From an uncultured Alphaproteobacteria bacterium (GTDB lineage: Bacteria > Pseudomonadota > Alphaproteobacteria > Rhizobiales > Rhizobiaceae): a DNA stretch of 64,000 nucleotides. The stretch lies in assembly GCA_929200315.1 (NCBI GenBank), contig CAKMZB010000002.1, positions 376,001-440,000 on the forward strand, given 5' to 3'. A program made the translations under genes and the position numbers. Shown in pieces: positions 10,800-18,378 of the stretch. The notes under the pieces were generated by a model. The model saw only the letters and a list, made by a program, of their open reading frames with translations, was not told the DNA's origin and ran no database searches. Numbering within the stretch: position 1 is the stretch's first letter; every line of letters starts with the position of its first letter.

Positions 10800-10996
10800 C
10801 CCCTCTGTCGTGGGCCTGAGAGACTCGCTCTACACCCAATCGGGAGTGAAGAACTTAACACCGTCGGCGCGGGCTGCTGCCCGACTTTCCCGAGTGCCTT
10901 CCATCAACGATCCGTTTGCCTGAGAGATTATGGGTATTTTCCCCTTCGGCGGCAGTGGTCTGATCAAACTCAGCTTCTGCACTCTCTCGTCGATGG
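10800..10996 (-). ncRNA. Tandem glycine riboswitch upstream of gcvTHP
   Basis: Two glycine aptamers in series on the minus strand. Aptamer I (about 10996-10901) is closed by a 10-bp P1 stem pairing 10987-10996 with 10901-10910 (one G-U pair), and contains GCCGCCGAAGGGG and ATCTCTCAGGCAAACGGA. Aptamer II (about 10899-10800) contains GCGCCGACGG, TCTCTCAGGCCCACGACAG and a closing AGGGG. The paired CTCTCAGGC cores are the diagnostic signature of the tandem class, which binds glycine and usually activates gcv genes. The perfect inverted repeat CCAAT/ATTGG at 10998-11011 flanks it on the 5' side. Confidence 0.93.
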
Positions 10997-11330
10997 CCCA
11001 ATATTCATTGGACAGCCAGTTTAGCTTATTCAGAAAAGTTGTTTCTGCAACTCTCAAAACACATTTTTTTTGCAGATTGCTCCCAAGCGAGGGGTGTTCG
11101 ACTCATGAGTTTTCTTGCTTCTTCAGAGGCTGCAGACTTGGTTGAGAACAGCTTACCTCAGGGGCGGGTCGAACGGCCAAATGCCCACGCCTGTTCTCAC
11201 GAGCCGCAACGTTGGCAAGTGAATGCAAGGCAATTCCGGTAGGCGTTTGCCTGGAGCCCGAATTGAACTTTTCCATCAAAGCAGCCAACGTTCGCTCTTG
11301 TGGCAAAGCCATCTTTGATGATCTGCAATC
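10997..11330. other. Intergenic region holding the probable gcv promoter
   Basis: About 330 bases between the dioxygenase gene and the riboswitch. On the minus strand TTGCAG (11050-11045) and TAAGCT (11028-11023), 16 nt apart, would start transcription just before the riboswitch. This is the best but not a strong promoter match. A run of eight T on the plus strand at 11063-11072 and a short unlikely frame at 11103-11312 are the only other things seen. Confidence 0.35.
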
Positions 11331-12512
11331 CTATGCCATTCGTGCGCTGCTCATCTGATCAAGCCGCTCTGCGAAGTCACCCTCATCAATACCTTCCCAC
11401 ACCGCGCGCGTGAAGAACGCGGCTTGGGTTTCCGGCGCCAGTCCGTTCGCAGGAGGATCGAGATCAAGGTTTGTGGGGAATGAATAACCCTCGGCGGTAG
11501 CGGCAATTGCAGCGGCAAGTTCCACAGCGCTCAATCTGTTTTCCTGCTTTGCCTGAGTGACGTGCGGATACAGCAGTTTGCACATCTTATTCCGGTCGAT
11601 CGTCTCCATAGCGCGGCCAAAGGCTGATGAGATCTGGAGGAGATTTGCAAAGCGATGAATGTTCCGGCTCGAATTTGCGCCAGCCGCGTGAAACAGGGCT
11701 GGATTGAAAAAGACGGCGTCTCCCTTAGCGAGAGGAAGTTGTACATAGCGTTCCTCGAAAAGCGCACGGAAGTCGTCCCTTCGCCACGCGGCATAACCGG
11801 GCCGGTAAGCTTGTGAGAATGGCAGCAGTTTGGTCGGGCCGCTCTCCAGGGGCATGTCGCAATGAGCGACCGCTCCCTGAAGTGTTAGAATTGGCGATAC
11901 ATCGTGGACATGTGCCGGATAAGATGCGCTGGCATCAGCGGTCTGAAATCCCAGGTGATAGTCCCGATGCGCCTGCTGCGCGGCACCTCCGGGATGCACG
12001 AGATTGACCTGCGCCGTCATCTGATAGTTCGGTCCCAGCCATGCTTCACAGATGGCTGCAATGGAGGTGTTGGCAAAGTAGTTCAGAAAAACTTCTGGCG
12101 ATGCTTCGCAGAGTTTTTGTAAGGAATTCCAAATGCGGTCATTGGCACCAGATGCCGCAAAATGGTCGCTTCCGCCGACAGCCAGCTTCTTTTCTTCAGC
12201 GATGATGTTCTCATAGACGCAGGTCGCCTTATCCAACACGGTTGTGTCGGCATAGGTTTGTTTGAGCGCCACGACGCCGGCGCCACTGTGCAAAACCCTT
12301 GCCCATTCCCCCATGATTTCGCAGCGGGCAGTCTTTTCTTCGAGGACGGGACGCAAAATGCTCATATCATAGATCGGAATGTTTTTCTCGATCCCGACCG
12401 CATTTGGAACATCCTCGGCGCGTGTGACCTGCTCGATGAGCGCAGTAAACTGCGGCAAATCGCAGGCCTCAGGTTCGTAATAAGCTACGACATTCTCAGC
12501 GACGTCTTTCAT
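11331..12512 (-). CDS. Phytanoyl-CoA dioxygenase (PhyH) family protein
   Basis: Predicted Fe(II)/2-oxoglutarate-dependent oxygenase, 393 residues. The metal triad can be read: H182 and D184 in AHRDYHLGF, and distal H275 in FFNPALFHAAG, followed by R283 (SSRN), which would bind 2-oxoglutarate. The N-terminal ~130 residues are longer than in minimal PhyH proteins. The substrate is unknown; the family includes ectoine, halogenated and other small-molecule hydroxylases. The ATG has a strong AGGGGAGGG site. It is divergent from a LacI-type regulator, which probably controls it. Confidence 0.82.
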   Translation of the reverse strand: MKDVAENVVAYYEPEACDLPQFTALIEQVTRAEDVPNAVGIEKNIPIYDMSILRPVLEEKTARCEIMGEWARVLHSGAGVVALKQTYADTTVLDKATCVYENIIAEEKKLAVGGSDHFAASGANDRIWNSLQKLCEASPEVFLNYFANTSIAAICEAWLGPNYQMTAQVNLVHPGGAAQQAHRDYHLGFQTADASASYPAHVHDVSPILTLQGAVAHCDMPLESGPTKLLPFSQAYRPGYAAWRRDDFRALFEERYVQLPLAKGDAVFFNPALFHAAGANSSRNIHRFANLLQISSAFGRAMETIDRNKMCKLLYPHVTQAKQENRLSAVELAAAIAATAEGYSFPTNLDLDPPANGLAPETQAAFFTRAVWEGIDEGDFAERLDQMSSARMA

Positions 12513-12538
12513 GGTGCCCTCCCCTGTGTTGCGACAAG

Positions 12539-12556
12539 AATACCAAAGTGAGTATT
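12539..12556. promoter_or_regulatory. Possible operator in the dioxygenase/LacI intergenic region
   Basis: Inverted repeat AATAC - 8 nt - GTATT in the 78-bp gap between the divergent dioxygenase and LacI-type genes. LacI proteins usually bind such dyads next to their own gene. The arms are only five bases, so support is weak. Confidence 0.25.
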
Positions 12557-12590
12557 GCGTGGGGCACGAAATTACATCAAAAACGCATCA

Positions 12591-13607
12591 ATGACCCACC
12601 GCTTTCCCATCAAAGAGATTGTACGGCAATCCGGGTTGGGGCCCGCAACGATCGATCGGGTCCTCAACAACCGGGACCACGTGAGCCCACAGACAAAGTT
12701 GCGGGTGGCAGCCGCAATTGAAGAGTTGAAGGAACAAGAGGCACAGCTTGCTGCCCGGGGGAGACGGCTGTTCTTTGACTTTGTGGTTGAGGCTCCAACG
12801 CGCTTTAGCCGTGAAGTGAAGGCGGCGACAAATGCCGCTCTGCCGCATATCGGAACAGCGGTTTGCCGCCCCCGGTTTGTGCTTCAGGAGGTCATAGAAG
12901 AAGATGAAGTCGTTCGTGTACTAAGGCGTATCATGAGACGCGGCAGCCATGGCGTGTGCCTCAAAGCGCGGGACACGACAAAGATTAGAGGCGCTGTAAA
13001 TATGCTGACGGCGGCCAAAATCCCGGTGGTGACGCTTGTGACTGATATCGCGGGCACCGATCGCCTCAGATATGTCGGGCTGGACAATGCAGGTGCCGGG
13101 CGCACCGCTGCCTATCTCATTTCCAAGGCAATCAAAGATGTGCCGGGAACGGTATTAGCCACACGGAGCCATGAACGCTTTCTTGGAGAAGAGGAGCGTG
13201 AAGCCGCCTTTATTGAGACATTGGCGGCCAACAATCCGCAACTGCAAGTAGCTGCGATTCAGGGAGTTAGTGGCGCCGGCATTGAAACGCCCAAACGTCT
13301 GTCAGATGTGATTGATGGCATCTCTGATCTGTGCGCTGTGTATTCCATGGGCGGCGGCAATCGATCGATCCTAAGGACACTGGCGGACAAAGGTCTTCGA
13401 CCGGAGGTGTACGTTGCACATGATCTGGATCGGGAAAACCGAGACCTGATCCGAAGCCAGCAACTTGATTTCATACTGCATCACGATTTGCGGCTAGACG
13501 TAAGCAGAGCGTTCAGAGCCTTCCTGGCCCATCATCGGCTTTCAAACGACCCGCTGGAAACACAGATCTCGGTTGTTCAAGTGCTGACGCCAGAAAACAT
13601 CCCGTAG
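12591..13607 (+). CDS. LacI-family transcriptional regulator
   Basis: Repressor-type regulator with an N-terminal LacI helix-turn-helix and a periplasmic-binding-like sensor domain, 338 residues. Residues 6-36 (IKEIVRQSGLGPATIDRVLNN, then a hinge helix region) match the LacI HTH. Residues 60-338 resemble a sugar-type effector domain, with phrases such as KIPVVTLVTDIAGTDRLRYVGLDN and AVYSMGGGNRSIL. The frame is open 12 codons upstream, but ATG 12591 (THRFPIKEIV) fits the family. It probably controls the divergent dioxygenase gene; the effector is unknown. Confidence 0.85.
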   Translation: MTHRFPIKEIVRQSGLGPATIDRVLNNRDHVSPQTKLRVAAAIEELKEQEAQLAARGRRLFFDFVVEAPTRFSREVKAATNAALPHIGTAVCRPRFVLQEVIEEDEVVRVLRRIMRRGSHGVCLKARDTTKIRGAVNMLTAAKIPVVTLVTDIAGTDRLRYVGLDNAGAGRTAAYLISKAIKDVPGTVLATRSHERFLGEEEREAAFIETLAANNPQLQVAAIQGVSGAGIETPKRLSDVIDGISDLCAVYSMGGGNRSILRTLADKGLRPEVYVAHDLDRENRDLIRSQQLDFILHHDLRLDVSRAFRAFLAHHRLSNDPLETQISVVQVLTPENIP

Positions 13608-13706
13608 AAATCGCCAGAGGCTGGGCCCAACATATGCGACGATTGCCAATACAGCTGTGCGAACAGATCAAAATCTTAAGCGCAAAACGATCAGCGCCAT
13701 AGTTTA

Positions 13707-13736
13707 GGATGGGGCGTCAAAACCGACGCCCCATCC
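13707..13736. terminator. Bidirectional terminator-like hairpin
   Basis: Perfect 12-bp inverted repeat (GGATGGGGCGTC and its complement) with a 6-nt loop AAAACC, in the gap between the convergent LacI and symporter genes. It is GC-rich and stable, followed by AATTGTT on one side and TAAACT on the other, so there is no clean T-tract. Position and stability favour a shared terminator. Confidence 0.65.
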
Positions 13737-13743
13737 AATTGTT

Positions 13744-15297
13744 CTAGTGTTTGAATTTTTTTATCTCACCTGCAGAAAGCCGGGAGCTGTAGGATTTCAG
13801 CTCTTTGCGCACCAGTCCCATCAGGAAGTAGAGCGCGAAGATGTTGACCACGGCCATTGCGAAGATTGCAGCGTCCGAGAAGTCAATCACAGGGCCAAGG
13901 CTCGCTGCTGCACCAATCACGATGAAGATGCAGAAGATGATTTTAAAGATCATCTCTGAAGCCTTCCCCTCACCGAACAGGTAAGTCCAGCTCTTCAACC
14001 CGTAATACGACCAGGAAATCATGGTCGAGAATGCGAACAAAACAACCGCAATCGCCAGCACATAAGGGAACCAGGATATGGACGTCCCGAATGCCGCCGA
14101 TGTCAGAGATACGCCGGACGTATCGCCCACAGTCTTGATTGCTGTTCCAGCTTCATTGAGCGCAAAGTTGCCGGACGCAGGGTCCATCACCAATTGGCCG
14201 GAAATAGTGATCACCAGGGCGGTCATCGTGCAGATGACAACCGTGTCGATCAGCGGTTCCAGCAAAGACACGAAACCCTCAGTGATTGGTTCTTTGGTTT
14301 TCACAGCTGAGTGCGCAATCGCGGCCGAACCAACGCCGGCCTCATTTGAGAACGCTGCTCGTTTGAAGCCCTGAATAAGGGCGCCAACAAAACCACCTGC
14401 TACACCCAGGCCTGTAAATGCACCACCGAAAATCTGACCAAAGGCCCAGCCAATTTTATCGTAGTTTACCAGCAGGATGATGAGCGCGGCTCCGACATAA
14501 AGAATGCCCATGAACGGGACGACTTTCTCGGTAACGCTGGCAATTGATTTGATGCCGCCGACGATAACCGCGAAAACCACACCAGCGAAGATAATTCCCG
14601 TAATCCAACCTGGATAATTACCAAAAATGCCGGAGATTTGCGCATGCGCCTGATTGGCCTGGAACATGTTGCCACCGCCTAATGCGCCAAGAATACAGAA
14701 CACGGAGAACAGTACGGCAAGAATTTTGCCGCCCGGTAATCCAAGCTCACTGAAGCCCTTGGAAATGTAATACATCGGGCCACCCGATACGGTGCCGTCT
14801 GCATATTCGTTGCGGTATTTCACACCCAACGTGCATTCTGTGAATTTTGAAGCCATGCCCAAGAGGCCAGCCAAAATCATCCAGAACGTTGCGCCGGGTC
14901 CGCCAATACCAACGGCCACAGCAACGCCGGCAATGTTACCCAGACCGACAGTGCCCGAAAGCGCCGTTGCCAACGCCTGAAAGTGGCTAACCTCGCCTGC
15001 GTCGCTTGGATCGGAATAATCGCCCTTCACCAAGCCGATCGCGTGACCAAAAAAGCGGAACTGGACGAACCCGAAATACAGGGTGAACACGCTTGCCGCG
15101 ATAACCAGCCACATGACAATCCAGGGAAAACTGGTTCCTGGAATAGGTGCAAATATCAGGCTGACAAACGGCCCGGTAACGCTTGCGAAGACTTCATTGA
15201 CCTGTTGATCGAGTGTCATGGATTCTTGTGCGAATGCGGGTGCGGCTATGCCAAGCCCCGCCATTCCAGACAACAATGATGTTTTGAAGTTTTTCAT
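13744..15297 (-). CDS. Sodium:alanine/glycine symporter (AGCS family)
   Basis: Inner-membrane Na+-coupled importer of small neutral amino acids, 517 residues. Family signatures include QALATALSGTVGLGNIAGVAVAVGIGGPGA near residues 107-136, a conserved GGPMYYI segment and RAAFSNEAGVGSAAIAH near 315-331, with about 10-11 hydrophobic helices. The first 24 residues (ending AAPAFAQ) look like a cleavable signal peptide ahead of the first helix, an N-terminal extension not universal in the family. It lies ten bases downstream of a UspA gene and is probably cotranscribed with it. Confidence 0.9.
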   Translation of the reverse strand: MKNFKTSLLSGMAGLGIAAPAFAQESMTLDQQVNEVFASVTGPFVSLIFAPIPGTSFPWIVMWLVIAASVFTLYFGFVQFRFFGHAIGLVKGDYSDPSDAGEVSHFQALATALSGTVGLGNIAGVAVAVGIGGPGATFWMILAGLLGMASKFTECTLGVKYRNEYADGTVSGGPMYYISKGFSELGLPGGKILAVLFSVFCILGALGGGNMFQANQAHAQISGIFGNYPGWITGIIFAGVVFAVIVGGIKSIASVTEKVVPFMGILYVGAALIILLVNYDKIGWAFGQIFGGAFTGLGVAGGFVGALIQGFKRAAFSNEAGVGSAAIAHSAVKTKEPITEGFVSLLEPLIDTVVICTMTALVITISGQLVMDPASGNFALNEAGTAIKTVGDTSGVSLTSAAFGTSISWFPYVLAIAVVLFAFSTMISWSYYGLKSWTYLFGEGKASEMIFKIIFCIFIVIGAAASLGPVIDFSDAAIFAMAVVNIFALYFLMGLVRKELKSYSSRLSAGEIKKFKH

Positions 15298-15307
15298 AAT
15301 GTTTTCC

Positions 15308-15745
15308 TCAGCCTACAACTGTCACAGGGACACTTGCACTCATAACCAGATTGGACGTTGCGCTGCCAAAAATGCGCTGCGTAAAGCCACCCTCTGATGA
15401 ACGAGCCACGACAATCTGATCAGCCTTTTGCTCTTCTGAAATGGTATTGAGAACAGCGGCCACATCGCCGTGCCGGACGATCCCTTCAACCTTCAAACCA
15501 GCCTTTTTGACTTTGGCCACAGCCGGATCGATGACCCGCTCAATTGCGATTGAAATCTCTTCATCGCGCCGTTTATGGCGTTCGGCGTTCTCCTCTGCTG
15601 TTTGGAAAGAATAAGGAGACCACTCAATGATATATGCCACGACAAGGTCGCAGTCCCCTATGAGCTTTGCCAGCTTTTGAGCGTGGGCAAGGGCCCGCTC
15701 TCCTGATCCATGGCCATCAAGGCCGACCACTAATGTCGTTGTCAT
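15308..15745 (-). CDS. Universal stress protein (UspA family)
   Basis: Small cytoplasmic nucleotide-binding stress protein, 145 residues. It begins with the usual strand TTLVVGLDGHGSGERAL and ends with the ATP-loop pattern GGFTQRIFGSATSN near residues 121-134, followed by the last strand ASVPVTVV. ATG 15745 has GGAGGGAG as ribosome site. It is the first gene of a two-gene unit with the symporter; such pairing suggests modulation of the transporter by nucleotide or energy state (inference). Confidence 0.88.
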   Translation of the reverse strand: MTTTLVVGLDGHGSGERALAHAQKLAKLIGDCDLVVAYIIEWSPYSFQTAEENAERHKRRDEEISIAIERVIDPAVAKVKKAGLKVEGIVRHGDVAAVLNTISEEQKADQIVVARSSEGGFTQRIFGSATSNLVMSASVPVTVVG

Positions 15746-16301
15746 GTTATTTCTCCCTCCTGTTGGGGTTCAAAACCCCTTGTTTCAGAACAAAAGAATG
15801 TCATCGCAAACGCCTGTTAGCAATATACTCTTCTTCATCCCATGTTGTGGAGAAAGACCAAGTGAGCAGGCCTTTGGATATTGTTGACAATAGAATTCTG
15901 GATGAGCGCCAAGCTGGCAGCAGCTCCATGACTTCATCCAATCCGAAGCTACCCCAGCGCAAAATTCTAAGTAGATTTCGAAGTCGGTGCATAAAATCGG
16001 AAAACCAGCATGGCCCCACAGCTCAGCTGGATAGAGCCCCAGATTCCTAATCCGCAGGCTGCAGGTGAGTGCGCGCAACCATCATTGTTGTTCGACCCAT
16101 CCGGCTAGAGGTGGAATGAACACGCCCGTTCGGAGCTCAAGTTTGACATTGGCATGACAGTGCTGATCGGATATTCTGCTGATCGTCAAAACAGACACTA
16201 GTGTTTGATGTCGATTGCTGTCAAATTTCTGATATTTTGCAATACATATTAGTCAGCGGAGAGGTAGTTATTTGTGCAATCCAAAATATGACTATTTATC
16301 A
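15746..16301. other. Intergenic region with usp leader and tRNA relic
   Basis: About 550 bases without a protein gene. It holds a short perfect inverted repeat (GGGGTT-CAA-AACCCC, 15765-15779) in the usp leader, AT-rich unassigned sequence to about 16010, and the tRNA-Arg relic at 16012-16065. From 16080 it has unassigned sequence that belongs to the inserted segment and must include the lipase promoter. No good sigma-70 pair could be chosen. Confidence 0.45.
16012..16065 (+). pseudogene. 5' part of a decayed tRNA-Arg(CCU) gene
   Basis: The sequence reads as a tRNA from the acceptor 5' strand (GGCCCCA), through a good D-arm (GCTCAGCTGGATAGAGC), the anticodon loop TTCCTAA (anticodon CCU, arginine), a variable loop and GCAGGT of the T-arm, then diverges. 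The anticodon stem is already mismatched (CCAGA against TCCGC) and the T-arm and 3' acceptor strand are missing, so it cannot make a functional tRNA. It shares GATTCCTAATCC (16042-16053) with the 3' relic at 17340. Confidence 0.72.
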
Positions 16302-17353
16302 ATGCGTCGAGAGACAAGAGCAATTGGAATGGCGGCGGTGTTTAGTTGCGCTGTGCTTCTGGTCGGATGCACAGCTGAGCTGCGTTCAGCTCGCGACGAC
16401 CCGAACCAGGTGATCATCCGAGATCCGGTGCAGCGGCCGGTTCCATTGACGACAATCGAAACGGTGTCGCTTAAACCATCGCTTAGGGGATTTTGGCAGT
16501 ACGGATTGCTGTCAGCAGCGGCCTACGAGCCGCAGCGAGAGGATTTGGAGGGCATATGCCCTATCCGAAGCAAATTTGTTTCTCGGTGGGTGCGCAATAC
16601 CAACTACTCTCATTCAGCATTCCCGCCTCCTCGCATCGAAGACCATGGACGACGAATCGGTGGGCTGGAATACGGAGTTTGGGAGGATAAATCCTCCCAA
16701 ACCGGAAAGCGCGTTGCAATCGCCTTTCGCGGTACTGACTTTAAGGAATATGGTGACTGGTATTCAAATGCGCGCTGGATAACTCGCCTGAACCCGCTGA
16801 CGTGGGATCAATACCAACAAACTCGCGATCTGGTTGCAGTGTTGGTGCCTAAGTTGCAGGCGGAATACGGGGCCGGTGTTGAAATTATGGCAGTCGGTCA
16901 TTCGCTGGGTGGAGGCTTGGCTCAGCACGCGGCATATAGCTCATCCGATATCAATACAGTTTACGCATTTGCATCTTCCCCGGTTACTGGTTCGTCCAGT
17001 TTGGATCGGCGTGTTAGCAAGAAAGGTGTTATGACCTTCCGGGTCTATGAAAGTGGCGAGATATTGTCTGCGTTGCGATGGGTAAGTCGCCGTTTTGTGC
17101 CATTGCGAACAAAAGACCCGGACGTGAAAGAAGCTCGGTTCAATTTTCGACGCTCGCTAAAACGGGAGTACCGAGGTAACAATCCAATATCACAACATAG
17201 CATTACGCAGTTCACATGTGATTTGATATGTCGGGTCGAAAAGGATAGTTCTTCAAACGAATGCATGATCAAAGCAAAAGTCAATCTGAATCAATAATGA
17301 TCAGAATTTAATTCTGCGTACATCATAAATTGAATTAGACGGATTCCTAATCC
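16042..17353. mobile_element. Possible island remnant bracketed by a tRNA-Arg direct repeat
   Basis: The 12-bp direct repeat GATTCCTAATCC at 16042-16053 and 17342-17353 is the anticodon-arm core of tRNA-Arg(CCU), a common integrase target. The left copy is joined to 5' tRNA sequence and the right copy to 3' tRNA sequence, as in attL/attR of a tRNA-integrated element. The enclosed 1.3 kb has one lipoprotein gene and reads AT-richer (two sampled 60-base lines, 16561 and 17161, are 43-45% GC; line 18541 is 55%). No integrase is present, so this would be a deleted remnant. Confidence 0.5.
16302..17297 (+). CDS. Lipase-like (class 3) lipoprotein
   Basis: Predicted membrane-anchored alpha/beta hydrolase, 331 residues. 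The N-terminus has a lipoprotein signal with lipobox LVGC (C23). AFRGTD at 141-146 and the nucleophile elbow GHSLGGG at 199-205 (S201) are typical of class 3 lipases; QHSITQF near the C-terminus could supply the catalytic histidine. The frame is open ten codons upstream, but ATG 16302 starts directly at the lipoprotein signal. It is the only gene between the two tRNA-Arg relics and is AT-richer than the genes to the right, which suggests acquisition by transfer. The substrate is unknown. Confidence 0.75.
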   Translation: MRRETRAIGMAAVFSCAVLLVGCTAELRSARDDPNQVIIRDPVQRPVPLTTIETVSLKPSLRGFWQYGLLSAAAYEPQREDLEGICPIRSKFVSRWVRNTNYSHSAFPPPRIEDHGRRIGGLEYGVWEDKSSQTGKRVAIAFRGTDFKEYGDWYSNARWITRLNPLTWDQYQQTRDLVAVLVPKLQAEYGAGVEIMAVGHSLGGGLAQHAAYSSSDINTVYAFASSPVTGSSSLDRRVSKKGVMTFRVYESGEILSALRWVSRRFVPLRTKDPDVKEARFNFRRSLKREYRGNNPISQHSITQFTCDLICRVEKDSSSNECMIKAKVNLNQ

Positions 17354-17388
17354 ACTGATTGCAGGCTCAAATCCTCTCGGGTTCACCA
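17340..17388 (+). pseudogene. 3' part of a decayed tRNA-Arg(CCU) gene
   Basis: Starting at CGGATTCCTAATCC this aligns with the anticodon arm, variable loop, T-arm (GCAGG, loop CTCAAAT, CCTCT) and acceptor 3' strand with CCA of tRNA-Arg(CCU). The T-stem has a mismatch, and no D-arm or acceptor 5' strand precedes it. It is the complement of the 5' relic at 16012, as expected if an element had split one tRNA gene. Confidence 0.65.
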
Positions 17389-17393
17389 GTGCT

Positions 17394-18338
17394 TCAGCGA
17401 TCCTTCGCGATATGTGTGAGTGCAGCGAAGAGGGCGTCACCCGTCACACAGGCGAGGCGCAGCACTACGGCGAGCGCTGCCGCCGGACTTGCGCCAACCA
17501 GGCCGGAGAGGAGCGCGGTGATAAGCGCTTCGCGTACTCCGATCCCGCCCGGCGCGCCAAATGCAACGAAGCCGCCGAGCCAGGACAGGGTGAAAACGCC
17601 GATCGCACTGAAGGCCGTCTGCGTGTCCACCAATTGGGCGAGCAACAGGAAGCCCGCACCCTCAAAGGTAATTGCCCACGCAAGGCGTATAATGTAGCGC
17701 ATTGGGGAGAAATGCCCGCGCCACATAAGGAGAGCTGGCAGTGCAAGTGCAGCAAGCAAAGCGGCAACGGCCAAGGCCGTAAGCCACGGAGTGATATCCC
17801 ATCTTTGTGCGAGTGCCGCGATGGGCCCGTTACCATCTGCGAGCAGCGTTGCACCTCCTGCGATGAAGAGTGCGGCGGATATCTGAGAGAGGATCTCCTC
17901 CAGGGAAATACCGGCTATGCGTGTTTGTGGAATGTCGAGCCGCCCGAGTTCGGTCTGGCGTAAGACGAAATGCCCGACATTGCCGGGCAGATATTTGCCA
18001 AGGCTGGAACGGCCGTAGATTGCGTGGAGACGTCGGCTCGGAAGACCGGAAAAGGCCCGCTGCCAGCCTAGTGCCAGCGCGAACGTGCCGAGTGTGTATA
18101 CCAGTGTCGCACCGACAAAGGCAGCGATACCGAACTGCGTGGCAATCGCCTTCCAATCGCCTGTCGCGAGGATGTATGCAAGCACGCCCAGCGAGATCAC
18201 TGCGCAGAGGATGCCGAAGGCTCTCGCCAGATTTTTGAGCCAGGGCTTGTCCAAGAGGGCCTCATGCGGCGTGGAAGCGAGCGGCGCATGGCCGAATTCT
18301 AGCGGTGACAGATAGCGGTGCAGGCAGATCGCGTCCAT
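17394..18338 (-). CDS. Flippase-like integral membrane protein (lysyl-PG synthase TM family)
   Basis: A 314-residue polytopic membrane protein of the family sharing the membrane domain of lysylphosphatidylglycerol synthases (UPF0104-like). Around eight hydrophobic segments are seen from residue 37 on. GKYLPGNVGHFVLRQ near 113-127 and the C-terminal LGGFVAFGAPGGIGVREAL are family hallmarks. The synthase domain is absent. The N-terminal 35 residues are not hydrophobic and the true start could be further in. It is divergent from the nuclease-like gene by 40 bases. The transported lipid is unknown. Confidence 0.72.
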   Translation of the reverse strand: MDAICLHRYLSPLEFGHAPLASTPHEALLDKPWLKNLARAFGILCAVISLGVLAYILATGDWKAIATQFGIAAFVGATLVYTLGTFALALGWQRAFSGLPSRRLHAIYGRSSLGKYLPGNVGHFVLRQTELGRLDIPQTRIAGISLEEILSQISAALFIAGGATLLADGNGPIAALAQRWDITPWLTALAVAALLAALALPALLMWRGHFSPMRYIIRLAWAITFEGAGFLLLAQLVDTQTAFSAIGVFTLSWLGGFVAFGAPGGIGVREALITALLSGLVGASPAAALAVVLRLACVTGDALFAALTHIAKDR

Positions 18339-18378
18339 GGTCTTGCAAATTGATGCAGTGCGCGGCGTGATTACGGTG

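Noticed and set aside
10745..10861. N-terminal extension of gcvT
   Set aside because: The extra codons lie within the glycine riboswitch and its hairpin, and the sequence is unlike any T protein.
11103..11312. 69-codon frame between the dioxygenase and the riboswitch
   Set aside because: No ribosome site, no recognisable family, composition of random frame.
15667..16050. Plus frame crossing the usp start and the tRNA relic
   Set aside because: Its end (TAQLDRAPDS) is simply the translation of tRNA D-arm and anticodon sequence; the rest is antisense to usp.
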